A stretch of 64,000 nucleotides of DNA from Streptomyces sp. V1I1 (GTDB lineage Bacteria; Actinomycetota; Actinomycetes; Streptomycetales; Streptomycetaceae), in contig NZ_JAUSZH010000001.1 of assembly GCF_030817355.1 (NCBI RefSeq), positions 4,501,501 to 4,565,500 on the forward strand. The letters are read 5' to 3'. The notes under the pieces were generated by a model. It made no database searches, was not told the origin of the DNA, and saw nothing but the letters and a program-made list of their open reading frames with translations. A program made the translations under genes and the position numbers. This document shows positions 34,643 to 42,426 of this stretch, in pieces (the stretch's first letter is position 1; every line of letters begins with the position of its first letter).

Positions 34643-35650
34643 TCATGCCGGCACCGCCTTCCGCCGGACCAGCGTGACCAGGAACGGCACCCCGATCAGC
34701 GCCGTCATCACGCCCGCCGGGATCTCGCTCGGAGGGAAGATCACCCGGCCGATCACATCGGACACCAGCAGCATCACCGGGCCGATGAGCGCCGCCATCG
34801 GCAGCACCCAGCGGTGGTCGCCGCCCACGATCGCGCGGGCGATGTGGGGGACCGCCAGGCCGATGAAGGCGATCGGGCCCGCGGCCGCCACGCCCGCGCC
34901 CGTCAGGACCGTCGCCCCCACGCCGCCCACGATCCGTACCGTCGCGACCTTCTGGCCCAGCCCCTTCGCCACGTCCTCGCCCAGCGCCAGCGCGTCAAGG
35001 CCGCGCGCGACCGACGCCACGAGCACCACGCCCACCATCAGGAACGGCCAGATCTGGCCGACCACTTCGGCGTCGCGCCCGGCCACCGAGCCGACCTGCC
35101 AGAAGCGGAACTCGTCCAGCGCCGCGGCCTTCGTCGTCAGCACTGCCATCGTCACCGACACCAGCAGCGCGTTGATCGCCGCGCCGCCCAGCGCCAGCTT
35201 CACCGGGGTCGCGCCGCCGCGGCCGCTCGACGCGATCGCGTACACCGCCACCGACGCGAAAGCGGCGCCGGCGAAGGCGAACCACACGTACCCCGTCAGC
35301 GTGTGGATCCCGGCGAAGGCGATGGCCAGCACCACACCCACCGAAGCGCCCTGGCTGATGCCGAGGATCCCGGGATCGGCGATCGGGTTGCGGGTGATGC
35401 CCTGCAGGACCGTGCCGGCGAGGGCCAGCGCCGCCCCGACCATCACGCCGATCAGCGTGCGCGGCACCCGCAACTGCCGTACGACTTCGGCGTCACCGTG
35501 CCCGCCGTGCAGCAGGGCGTCGAGGACGGCGGACGGCGCGATGGCGCGAGCTCCGACCGCGAGGCTGAGCAGGACCGCGAACAACAGGGCCACGACGGCT
35601 GCCGCCGTCCAGCCGATGCGGCGGACCACGAGCGCGCGTCTGGCTGACAT
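34643..35650 (-). CDS. FecCD-family iron-siderophore permease 1
   Basis: A 335-residue permease and first gene of the iron operon. ATG 35650 is preferred over a TTG three codons upstream. Marks of the family are QLRVPRTLIGVMVGAALALAG, GITRNPIADPGILGISQGAS and GPIAFIGLAVPHIARAIVGG. About nine membrane segments are visible. A likely iron box 57-76 bp upstream would place the operon under DmdR/IdeR control. It shares ancestry with the second permease and should form a heterodimer with it. Confidence 0.93.
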   Translation of the reverse strand: MSARRALVVRRIGWTAAAVVALLFAVLLSLAVGARAIAPSAVLDALLHGGHGDAEVVRQLRVPRTLIGVMVGAALALAGTVLQGITRNPIADPGILGISQGASVGVVLAIAFAGIHTLTGYVWFAFAGAAFASVAVYAIASSGRGGATPVKLALGGAAINALLVSVTMAVLTTKAAALDEFRFWQVGSVAGRDAEVVGQIWPFLMVGVVLVASVARGLDALALGEDVAKGLGQKVATVRIVGGVGATVLTGAGVAAAGPIAFIGLAVPHIARAIVGGDHRWVLPMAALIGPVMLLVSDVIGRVIFPPSEIPAGVMTALIGVPFLVTLVRRKAVPA

Positions 35651-35706
35651 GAAGACCAATCAGAAGAACAAGTGGGACAAGAAGGACAAAAAAACCCCAC
35701 GGTTGG

Positions 35707-35726
35707 TAAGGCTTGGCTAAGTCTAA
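35707..35726. promoter_or_regulatory. Candidate iron box (DmdR/IdeR operator)
   Basis: TAAGGCTTGGCTAAGTCTAA resembles the actinobacterial iron box TTAGGTTAGGCTAACCTAA, keeping the GGCTAA core and the outer TAA. It lies upstream of the leftward iron-transport genes. An A-rich stretch around 35690 may belong to the promoter. Confidence 0.6.
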
Positions 35727-35766
35727 ACGGCGGGGTCTTGGAGCCCGGATGGGCACAATGGCCCCT

Positions 35767-36416
35767 ATGGCTACGCACCCGCTCACCATCGGCTTCGACC
35801 TCGACATGACGCTCATCGACTCTCGGCCCGGCATCCACGCCGCCTACCGGGCGCTCTCCGCCGAGACCGGTGTCTGGATCGATGCCGACCTGGCTGTGAC
35901 GAGGCTCGGGCCGCCCCTGGAGCAGGAGTTGGCGCACTGGTTCCCCGATGAGCGGGTCCAGGGGATGGGTGACCGGTACCGCGAGATCTATCCCACATAC
36001 GCGATCGAGCCGACCCTCGCCCTGCCCGGCGCCCGCGAGGCCGTGACCGCCGTACAGGAGCTCGGCGGCCGCGCGATCGTCGTCACCGCCAAGCACGAGC
36101 CGAACGCCAAGCTGCACCTCGCCCATCTCGGGATAGCCCCGGACGAGGTCATCGGCTGGCTGTGGGCGGAGGCCAAGGCGGAGGCTCCCCCTACCTTCGG
36201 CGGGGGGACCCCCAGCGTGAGCACGGCGCGAGTGTGTACGTCGGTGACCACGCCGGAGACGTACGGGGCGCGCACACGGCCGAAGCGCTCTCGGTCGCCG
36301 TGCCGACCGGGCCGTGCGACGCGGCCGAACTGCGCGCGGCCGGCGCGGACGTGATCATCGACGACCTGACCGCGTTCCCCGCCTGGCTACGCGCCTACAG
36401 TGCGGATTTGGCCTGA
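35767..36416 (+). pseudogene. HAD-family hydrolase, frameshifted by a palindromic repeat insertion
   Basis: Residues from ATG 35767 give a normal HAD start: IGFDLDMTLIDSRPGIHAAY (nucleophile and acid/base Asp), a helical cap, then RAIVVTAKHEPNAKLHL. The frame is correct to about 36186 (EVIGWLWAEAKAEA). The expected continuation EHGASVYVGDHAGDVRGAH, holding the last metal-binding motif GDHAGD, is found only in another frame from 36219 to 36416. Between them lie about 29 bp of palindromic repeat in place of roughly one codon, a net shift of two bases. As read, the protein would end at 36354 with a nonsense Arg-rich tail lacking motif IV, so it is probably inactive. Confidence 0.85.
36185..36214. 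repeat. 30-bp palindromic repeat inserted in the HAD gene
   Basis: The unit starts CTCCCCCTACCTTCGG and ends GGGGGGACCCCCA. It matches 26 of 30 positions of 39482-39511, which lies in an intergenic repeat cluster. Pieces of it can fold into a C/G-rich hairpin. Confidence 0.85.
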
Positions 36417-36631
36417 CGGCGCTGCGCCGCGATCGAGCGCAGTACGCCCGCCGCGGCGATCAGGAACCCGACGCCCATCAGCATGCACACCGCGTACGCG
36501 ACCGACGGGAACGGCTCGGTCCCCAGGAACAGCGGGGCCACGGTGACCAGAGTGGCCACGGCGCCGACGATGAAGACGATCACGCCGACGCGCACCAGCC
36601 CGTCACCAGGGGCGGGAGGAGTAGCAGTCAT
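36395..36631 (-). CDS. Small two-segment membrane protein
   Basis: A 78-residue protein with two hydrophobic segments, LVRVGVIVFIVGAVATLVTV and AYAVCMLMGVGFLIAAAGVL, joined by a short loop GTEPFPS. The C-terminus is basic (RSIAAQRRQAKSAL). The composition and layout are those of a genuine small inner-membrane protein conserved in Streptomyces, but no family name was recognised. Its last 22 bp overlap the end of the convergent HAD pseudogene. Confidence 0.8.
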   Translation of the reverse strand: MTATPPAPGDGLVRVGVIVFIVGAVATLVTVAPLFLGTEPFPSVAYAVCMLMGVGFLIAAAGVLRSIAAQRRQAKSAL

Positions 36632-36811
36632 TCGGCCAGGGTAGTTCCTTGCGCGTAGGAACCGTTCGGCGACGTCTTGTCACCAGCCCCGGGACCATTA
36701 GCCTTGGGGGTGGCGGGTCAGGCGACCCGCTGTAGTGCTATCCAGGACCGTTTTTCGGTGCCCAAGTTCCGGTGCCCCAGCGCCCCAACGAGTACGAGGA
36801 CGAGGACAGAC

Positions 36812-37195
36812 GTGCCTACCGGCAAGGTCAAATGGTTCAACAGCGAGAAGGGCTTCGGCTTTCTCTCCCGCGACGACGGCGGCGACGTCTTCGTTCACTC
36901 GTCGGTGCTCCCCGAAGGGGTCGAGTCGCTAAAGCCCGGCCAGCGCGTCGAGTTCGGCGTGGTAGCGGGCCAGCGCGGTGACCAGGCGCTTTCGGTGACA
37001 GTTCTCGACCCGACGCCCTCGGTGGCGGCGGCCCAGCGGCGCAAGCCGGACGAGCTGGCTTCCATCGTGCAGGACCTGACGACCCTGCTGGAGAACATCA
37101 CGCCGATGCTGGAGCGCGGCCGGTACCCCGACAAGGTGCAGGGCAAGAAGATCGCGGGCCTGCTGCGGGCGGTGGCGGACCAGCTGGACGTCTAG
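36812..37195 (+). CDS. Cold-shock-domain protein with actinobacterial C-terminal extension
   Basis: A 127-residue protein starting at GTG 36812 behind GAGGA. Residues 1-65 form a cold-shock domain: [20 protein letters not shown] with RNP1 and GDVFVHSS with RNP2. The remaining 60 residues are helical ([20 protein letters not shown] ... [11 protein letters not shown]) and are typical of a longer actinobacterial class, distinct from the 67-residue protein at 7731. It probably binds RNA; the role of the tail is unknown. It converges on mqnD, with only 3 bp between stops. Confidence 0.9.
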   Translation: MPTGKVKWFNSEKGFGFLSRDDGGDVFVHSSVLPEGVESLKPGQRVEFGVVAGQRGDQALSVTVLDPTPSVAAAQRRKPDELASIVQDLTTLLENITPMLERGRYPDKVQGKKIAGLLRAVADQLDV

Positions 37196-37198
37196 CAG

Positions 37199-38044
37199 CT
37201 ATCCGAAACTGAGCGCATCGCGGCCGAGGGGCGGTACGAGTCCCTCGGCCGCGGCGCGGGTCAGCAGTCCCCGTACCGCCGCAAGCCCGTCATCGCCGAG
37301 GTCCGCGGTGAACTCATTGACGTAGAGCCCGATGTGCTGGTCAGCCACGGCAGGGTCCATTTCCTGGGCGTGCTCGAGTACGTACGGACGGGAGGCCTCC
37401 GGGTCGTCCCACGCCATGCGCACGGACGTGCGAGCGGATTCGGCCAGTAGCTTCAGCGTCTCGGCGCCCAGCGAGCGCTTCGCGATGATCGCGCCGAGCG
37501 GGATCGGGAGGCCGGTCGTCGACTCCCAGTGCTCGCCCATGTCGGCGAGGCAGTGCAGCCCGTAGTTCTGATAGGTGAACCGCGCCTCGTGGATGACGAG
37601 TCCGGCGTCGACCTTGCCGTCCCGCACGGCCGGCATGATCTCGTGGAACGGCATCACGACGACCTCGCCGACACCACCCGGGACGACGTCCGCGGCCCAG
37701 AGCCGGAACAGCAGATACGCCGTCGAGCGCTCGCTCGGCACAGCGATGGTCTGCCCAGCCAAGTCCCTCCCCGGCTCCTTGGTCAGTACGAGCGGACCGC
37801 AGCCGCGGCCGAGCGCCCCGCCGCAGGGCAGCAGCGTGTACTCGTCGAGGACCCAGGGCAGTACGGCGTACGACACCTTCAGCACATCGAACTCGCCGCG
37901 TTCCGCCATGCCGTTGGTGATGTCGATGTCCGCGAACGTCACATCGATGGCGGGCGCGCCGGGCACCCGGCCGTGCGCCCACGCGTCGAAGACGAAGGTG
38001 TCGTTCGGGCAGGGCGAGTACGCGATCTGCAAAGCGTCACTCAT
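37199..38044 (-). CDS. mqnD: 1,4-dihydroxy-6-naphthoate synthase
   Basis: A 281-residue enzyme of the futalosine route to menaquinone; it converts cyclic dehypoxanthine futalosine to 1,4-dihydroxy-6-naphthoate. The fold is that of a periplasmic-binding-like protein but without a signal peptide. Features are LQIAYSPCPNDTFVFDAWAHG at the N-terminus, DIDITNGMAERGEFDVLKVSY and AGLVIHEARFTYQNYGL, which carries the catalytic His. The start ATG 38044 overlaps the end of mqnB by 8 bp. With mqnB it forms a two-gene operon. Confidence 0.95.
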   Translation of the reverse strand: MSDALQIAYSPCPNDTFVFDAWAHGRVPGAPAIDVTFADIDITNGMAERGEFDVLKVSYAVLPWVLDEYTLLPCGGALGRGCGPLVLTKEPGRDLAGQTIAVPSERSTAYLLFRLWAADVVPGGVGEVVVMPFHEIMPAVRDGKVDAGLVIHEARFTYQNYGLHCLADMGEHWESTTGLPIPLGAIIAKRSLGAETLKLLAESARTSVRMAWDDPEASRPYVLEHAQEMDPAVADQHIGLYVNEFTADLGDDGLAAVRGLLTRAAAEGLVPPLGRDALSFG

Positions 38045-38729
38045 GGGTCGGCTCCTCATCGAGGACGGGGGCGAGCTGCTGGAAGGCGTACCGCAGCGAC
38101 TCCAGCGCCTGCCCGATACGCCAGGCGGCACGGTCGCGCGGGCCGACGGGGTTGGAGATCGCGCGGATCTCGACGACCGGCACGGCGTGCGCGGCGGCGG
38201 CCTCCGCGACCCCGAAGCCTTCCATCGCCTCGGCGGCGGCGCGGGGATGACGGCGGGTCAGCTCGACCGCGCGGGCGGCGGTGCCGGTGACGGTGGAGAC
38301 GGTGAGGACGGGCGCGTGCACGGCGTCGAGGGTCTTGGCGATGCGGGCGGCGAGCTCGGCGGGCGGCACGTGCGCGGAGCGGCCGAAGCCGAGTTCGTCG
38401 ACGGGGAGATAGCCGTCGGGCGTCTCGGCGCCGAGGTCGGCGGCGACGATCGCGTCGGCGACGACGAGGGCGCCGACGGCGGCGTGGGCCGGGAAGCCGC
38501 CGCCGATCCCGGCGGAGACGACGAGGTCGTACGCACCGGTGGCGAGGGCGGTCGCGGTGCCCGCGGCGGCGGCCGCGGGTCCTACGCCGGCGATGAGCAC
38601 ATCGATGCCGGCGTGGCGGGAGAGCGGGTACCCGCCGGGCAGCTGCCGGGCATCACGTACGGGACCGGTGAGCCCCGCGGCGACGGAGTCGGCCTCCGCC
38701 GCCACTGCGGTCACCACCAGTACGCGCAC
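38037..38729 (-). CDS. mqnB: Futalosine hydrolase
   Basis: A 230-residue nucleoside-phosphorylase-fold enzyme that releases hypoxanthine from futalosine in menaquinone synthesis. The GTG at 38729 (GGAGGG upstream) gives VRVLVVTAVAAEADSVAAGL. The nucleoside-binding segments are VSAGIGGGFPAHAAVGALVV and AAAEAMEGFGVAEAAAAHAV, the latter with the Met-Glu-Gly-like ribose contact. It precedes mqnD with overlapping ends, so they are coexpressed. The lipoprotein gene lies 16 bp upstream and may join the unit. Confidence 0.94.
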   Translation of the reverse strand: MRVLVVTAVAAEADSVAAGLTGPVRDARQLPGGYPLSRHAGIDVLIAGVGPAAAAAGTATALATGAYDLVVSAGIGGGFPAHAAVGALVVADAIVAADLGAETPDGYLPVDELGFGRSAHVPPAELAARIAKTLDAVHAPVLTVSTVTGTAARAVELTRRHPRAAAEAMEGFGVAEAAAAHAVPVVEIRAISNPVGPRDRAAWRIGQALESLRYAFQQLAPVLDEEPTHE

Positions 38730-38745
38730 GGCACGACCCTCCGGG

Positions 38746-39225
38746 TCAGGAGGCCTTCTCGAACTGGAAGTGCCAGATACCGATGACCTTCTTGCCCTTG
38801 GTCTCCATGATGCTGACCGCGGTCTTGCTGGTGGGCTCGCCGGTCTGCGAGGAGAAGAAGGCGTTGCCGGGGATGGTCCGGTACGAGTTCTTGTACGGCT
38901 CCTGCTCGACGGGCTGGCCACCGAAGAGCAGGGTCCAGCCGTTGTCCGCGATCTCCGGGTCGACGCCCATGCGGACCTTGTCGTCGAAGGCGACCTTGAC
39001 GGTCTTGGCGGGCTTCTGGGTCAGGCAGCGCTGGAGCAGCGATTCCTTGATCGGCTTGCCGTCGTTGTAGCAGGCCGCCTCGGTGTGGACCGATTCCGTC
39101 CCGACAGTCACGGTCGCGAGCGGGGTCGGCTTGTCGCATGCGGAAAGGACGAGGAGCCCGGCGGAGACGGCACCGAGAGCGGCAGCGGCCCGGCGGCGCT
39201 TGCCCGAGAAGAACGCAACGGTCAT
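38746..39225 (-). CDS. DUF2771 lipoprotein
   Basis: A 159-residue secreted lipoprotein. From ATG 39225 the signal peptide is FFSGKRRRAAAALG and onward to the lipobox VLSAC near residue 26. The mature part has two further cysteines (AACYNDGKPIKESLLQRCL), which may form a disulfide. The pattern is DUF2771, an actinobacterial family of unknown function commonly next to mqn genes. It heads the mqnB-mqnD group with 16 bp to mqnB. Confidence 0.8.
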   Translation of the reverse strand: MTVAFFSGKRRRAAAALGAVSAGLLVLSACDKPTPLATVTVGTESVHTEAACYNDGKPIKESLLQRCLTQKPAKTVKVAFDDKVRMGVDPEIADNGWTLLFGGQPVEQEPYKNSYRTIPGNAFFSSQTGEPTSKTAVSIMETKGKKVIGIWHFQFEKAS

Positions 39226-39654
39226 GGCTCGAAGGCTATCGGTCGCACCGGCTCTCGCCACGCGGGGGTCACCTTGCCGCGCGTCACGCCGGGGCGGGCC
39301 GTCCCGGTGTGCGGGTCTGTCCTCAATCTCTCCCCAGACTTCGTCCGGGGGGACCCCAACGGGCTTGAATGTTCGGCCGACCTTTTCAGCCCCTCCGGCG
39401 TTTGAGGAGTGAGGGTCCCCCCACGCCCGCAGGGCGTAGGGGGAGGGTCCGGGGCGGAGCCCCGGTTACGGGATGGGGGTACTCCCCCTGGCTTCGCCGG
39501 GGGCACCCCCACCCGGGCGAAGCTCTGGGGGAGGGCGGGGTGGGGAAAGCGCCGCAGGCGAGCCGCGGGCGCGGAGCCTGTCGCCGCGTCCTCGCCGCGT
39601 CCCCGCCGGGCCCACGGCGGACCCGCATCGGGGTCCGGGGCGAAGTCCCGGTGA
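39226..39654. repeat. Intergenic palindromic repeat cluster
   Basis: About 430 bp without a gene, built mostly of repeat modules shared with 34.4 kb and 42.3 kb. They are: CCTCCGGCGTTTGAGG near 39393; GTCCCCCCACGCCCGCAGGG with CGTAGGGGGAGGGT (39415-39449); GGTCCGGGGCGGAGCCCCGG (39449-39468); and the 30-bp unit at 39482-39511 that is also found inside the HAD gene. A further GGTCCGGGGCGAAGTCCCGG lies at about 39633. Confidence 0.85.
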
Positions 39655-41004
39655 CTAGGCGAGCCGCGGGCGCGCCTGGCTGCCGTGGCGGGCCGCCACC
39701 AGCAGGCCGCGGATCGTCGTCAGGAATCCCAGTGCCAAGATTCCCGCCGCCACCGACATGCCCAGCGTGCCGTTCAGCGGCAGTGCGATGCCGATCGCGC
39801 CGCCCGCCACCCAGGCCATCTGGAGCAGTGTCTCCGAGCGCGCGAACGCCGACGTGCGGACCTCTTCCGGGACGTCCCGCTGGATCAGCGCGTCCAGGGA
39901 CAGCTTCGCCAGGGCCTGGCACAGGCCCGCCGTCGCGCCCAGGACCGCCACCATGCCCGCGCCGAAGAACGCCGCCGTCGTGATCGCCGCGGTCAGCACC
40001 ACCGCCTGCACCGTCGCGATGATCACCTCCGGGCCGCGGGCCTTCAGCCACGCCCCCACCGTCGTGCCGAGCGCGTTGCCCACGCCCGCAGCGACGCCAA
40101 CTATCCCCAGCGAGACCGCCGCACTCTGCCCTGCCAGCGGATGCTCCCGCAGCAGGAAGGCCAGGAAGAAGATCAGGAACCCGGACAGCGCACGGAGCGC
40201 CGCGTTCGCCTGCAGCCCGTGCAGTACGGACGGCCCGACCGTACGCAGACTGGGCTTCTTCTCCCCGTGCGTGAGCATGTGTGCCTTGCGCTCGCCCTTC
40301 GCCGAGTCGACCTTGTGCGGCATCGTGAACGCCCAGTACCCGCCGAGGATGAACAGCACGCACGCCCCGTACAGCGGCCACTGAGGCCCGATCTGCTGCA
40401 ACCCGATCCCGATCGGCGCCGCGATACCCGTCGCGAGCAGCCCCGCCAGCGTCACCCGTGAGTTCGCCTTGACCAGCGAGAAGCCCGGCGGCAGCAGCCG
40501 CGGCACGACCGCGCTGCGCACCACTCCGTACGCCTTCGACGCGACCAGCACGCCCAGCGCCGCCGGGTACAGCTCGAGCCCGCCCGTCGCCACCGCCCCC
40601 GACATCGTCAGCGCGAGCAGCGCGCGGGTGAGCATCGCGCCCGCCATCGCCGCTCGGCGGCCGTGCGGGATGCGGTCCAGAAGCGGGCCGATGACGGGGG
40701 CCAGCAGAATGAAGGGCGCCATCGTGACGGCGAGATAGAGCGCGACCCGGCCGCGCGCCTCGTCCGTCGGCACGGAGAAGAAAACCGTCGACGCGAGCGC
40801 GACGGTGATCATGACATCGCCCGCGCCGTTCACCGCGTGGAGCTCGATCAGTTTTCCCAGGCCCGACTCGCCCGCGCCGTGCGCATGCGTCGCCTTGCGG
40901 ATGCCGCGCGCGGTGCCGGTGAACGGAAGATGCAGGGCACGGCCGACCGCCCGGCCTGCTCTTCCGAGCCGGCCGGTTCCCTCTGACGACCTCACGGCTG
41001 TCAC
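39655..41004 (-). CDS. MFS transporter
   Basis: A 449-residue major-facilitator protein starting at GTG 41004. About twelve membrane segments are seen, with LAPVIGPLLDRIPHGRRAAMAG as the loop 2-3 signature and a second one after segment 8. An extended basic N-terminus of about 55 residues (GTGRLGRAGRAVGRALH) precedes the first segment. The substrate is unknown; efflux is likely. It is divergent from the DUF3027 gene with about 300 bp between, and its 3' side is the repeat cluster. Confidence 0.85.
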   Translation of the reverse strand: MTAVRSSEGTGRLGRAGRAVGRALHLPFTGTARGIRKATHAHGAGESGLGKLIELHAVNGAGDVMITVALASTVFFSVPTDEARGRVALYLAVTMAPFILLAPVIGPLLDRIPHGRRAAMAGAMLTRALLALTMSGAVATGGLELYPAALGVLVASKAYGVVRSAVVPRLLPPGFSLVKANSRVTLAGLLATGIAAPIGIGLQQIGPQWPLYGACVLFILGGYWAFTMPHKVDSAKGERKAHMLTHGEKKPSLRTVGPSVLHGLQANAALRALSGFLIFFLAFLLREHPLAGQSAAVSLGIVGVAAGVGNALGTTVGAWLKARGPEVIIATVQAVVLTAAITTAAFFGAGMVAVLGATAGLCQALAKLSLDALIQRDVPEEVRTSAFARSETLLQMAWVAGGAIGIALPLNGTLGMSVAAGILALGFLTTIRGLLVAARHGSQARPRLA

Positions 41005-41306
41005 CCCGTCATAGTGCCCCAAGCCCCGCCGAGCCGAACCGAGGTGCCGGGTTGTTCGCCCCTTGTTGGGGCGGGCAGGTGGGCGGGGAGCGGCAGAGGG
41101 GGTAGCGTGCGTAGCGCGCCACCGGCGGTTGTTCTCGGCCGCGCGCCTCTTCGGCATCCCGCAGAATGGATGACGGTAGGTGTGCCCGAGACAGGTTGGT
41201 CTGGGCGCGGACGTCGATGCGGCCCTCTGGTCCGCTCCGCCTGCGGCCCGTACCTCGTGAATCGGCCGGCGCACCCGTGAGACGGCGTAGGAGAGAAGCG
41301 AGACCT
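41005..41306. other. Divergent promoter region without a gene
   Basis: About 300 bp between the MFS and DUF3027 starts. Open frames run through it in several frames but show no ribosome site or protein-like composition. GGAGAGAAG at 41290-41298 is the ribosome site of the DUF3027 gene. No operator was recognised. Confidence 0.5.
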
Positions 41307-42242
41307 GTGAGTGCTGCGACGCGAAGCCGTACCCCTGACCGCCAGTGCGCCGAGGCGGTAGACCTCGCCCGGGCGGCGGCCGAGGAGGCCGCGGCCCCGG
41401 GAGTGGTCGGCGAGCATGTGTCTGTCGTCGCGGAGGGAGACCGCGTCGTCACGCACTTCTTCGAGTGCACGGAACTCGCCTACCGGGGCTGGCGCTGGGC
41501 GGTGACCGTCGCCCGGGCCTCCCGCGCCAAGGTCGTCACCCTCGACGAAACCGTCCTGCTGCCCGGTCCCGACGCGCTGCTCGCGCCCGAGTGGGTGCCG
41601 TGGAGCGAGCGTCTGCGGCCCGGTGACCTGGGCCCCGGCGATCTGCTGCCCACCGAGGCGGAGGATCTGCGCCTGGAGCCCGGCTTCACGGGCGAGGACG
41701 CGCCCCCGCCGAACTCCGTGGTGGCCGAGTCCGTGCCGTCGCACGACCTCGCCGAGCGCGTCGAGGCGGAGGACGCCGAGCTCACCGACCGCAGGCCCGT
41801 CGACGCCACCGCCGACAACGGCCGCGGCGCGATCGCGGCGCTCGCCGAAGAGCTCGGCATGCGCCGGGCCAGGGTCCTGTCCCGGTACGGGCTGCACATC
41901 GCGGCCGACCGCTGGGAGGAGTCCCACGGCGCGAAGACCCCGATGGCACAGGCGGCCCCAGCGGCCTGTGTGACCTGTGGATTCCTGGTTCCGATGGCGG
42001 GCTCTCTGCGGCAGGCCTTCGGCGTCTGCGCGAACGAGTTCTCCCCGGCGGACGGGCACGTCGTGTCGCTGACGTACGGCTGCGGAGGTCACTCGGAGGC
42101 GGCCGTGATGCCGAAGCCGCCCACCCCCGCGCCGCCGGTGTTCGACTCGATGGGCACGGACGAGTTCCTGCTGCACCCGGCCCGCGACAGCGGCTCGGTC
42201 TCCCCGGAGCCGGACGGCACGGAGGATCTCGGCCACTCCTAA
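41307..42242 (+). CDS. DUF3027 domain protein
   Basis: A 311-residue protein from GTG 41307. The N-terminal half has EGDRVVTHFFECTELAYRGWRWAVTVARA, a strong DUF3027 segment. The C-terminal half has a cysteine set CVTCGFLVP, FGVCANEFSPADGHVVSL and GCGGHSE that could bind zinc. The acidic tail is disordered. The family is confined to actinobacteria and has no assigned role. It is followed by a strong hairpin and then the sacsin-like ATPase gene on the same strand. Confidence 0.88.
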   Translation: MSAATRSRTPDRQCAEAVDLARAAAEEAAAPGVVGEHVSVVAEGDRVVTHFFECTELAYRGWRWAVTVARASRAKVVTLDETVLLPGPDALLAPEWVPWSERLRPGDLGPGDLLPTEAEDLRLEPGFTGEDAPPPNSVVAESVPSHDLAERVEAEDAELTDRRPVDATADNGRGAIAALAEELGMRRARVLSRYGLHIAADRWEESHGAKTPMAQAAPAACVTCGFLVPMAGSLRQAFGVCANEFSPADGHVVSLTYGCGGHSEAAVMPKPPTPAPPVFDSMGTDEFLLHPARDSGSVSPEPDGTEDLGHS

Positions 42243-42267
42243 ATCTTCATCTGTTCTGAAATCTGTT

Positions 42268-42313
42268 CTCAAACGCCGGACGGGCTTGATTTCAAGCCCG
42301 TCCGGCGTTTGAG
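42268..42313 (+). terminator. 22-bp perfect hairpin of the dispersed repeat family
   Basis: The arms CTCAAACGCCGGACGGGCTT (plus GA) at 42268-42289 and their exact complement at 42292-42313 are separated by only two bases. It is the most perfect copy in the window of the repeat also seen near 34.4 kb and 39.4 kb. It may act as the DUF3027 terminator. Confidence 0.9.
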
Positions 42314-42426
42314 GCTCAGGTCCTGCCAACGTCCCCCGGCCCGCGTTCACCACGACCCGCCGCACAGGGGTACCTTCGGCCGCACAGGTACATACGCGGG
42401 TCAACCGGAGAGAGCGGAGTCACAGC

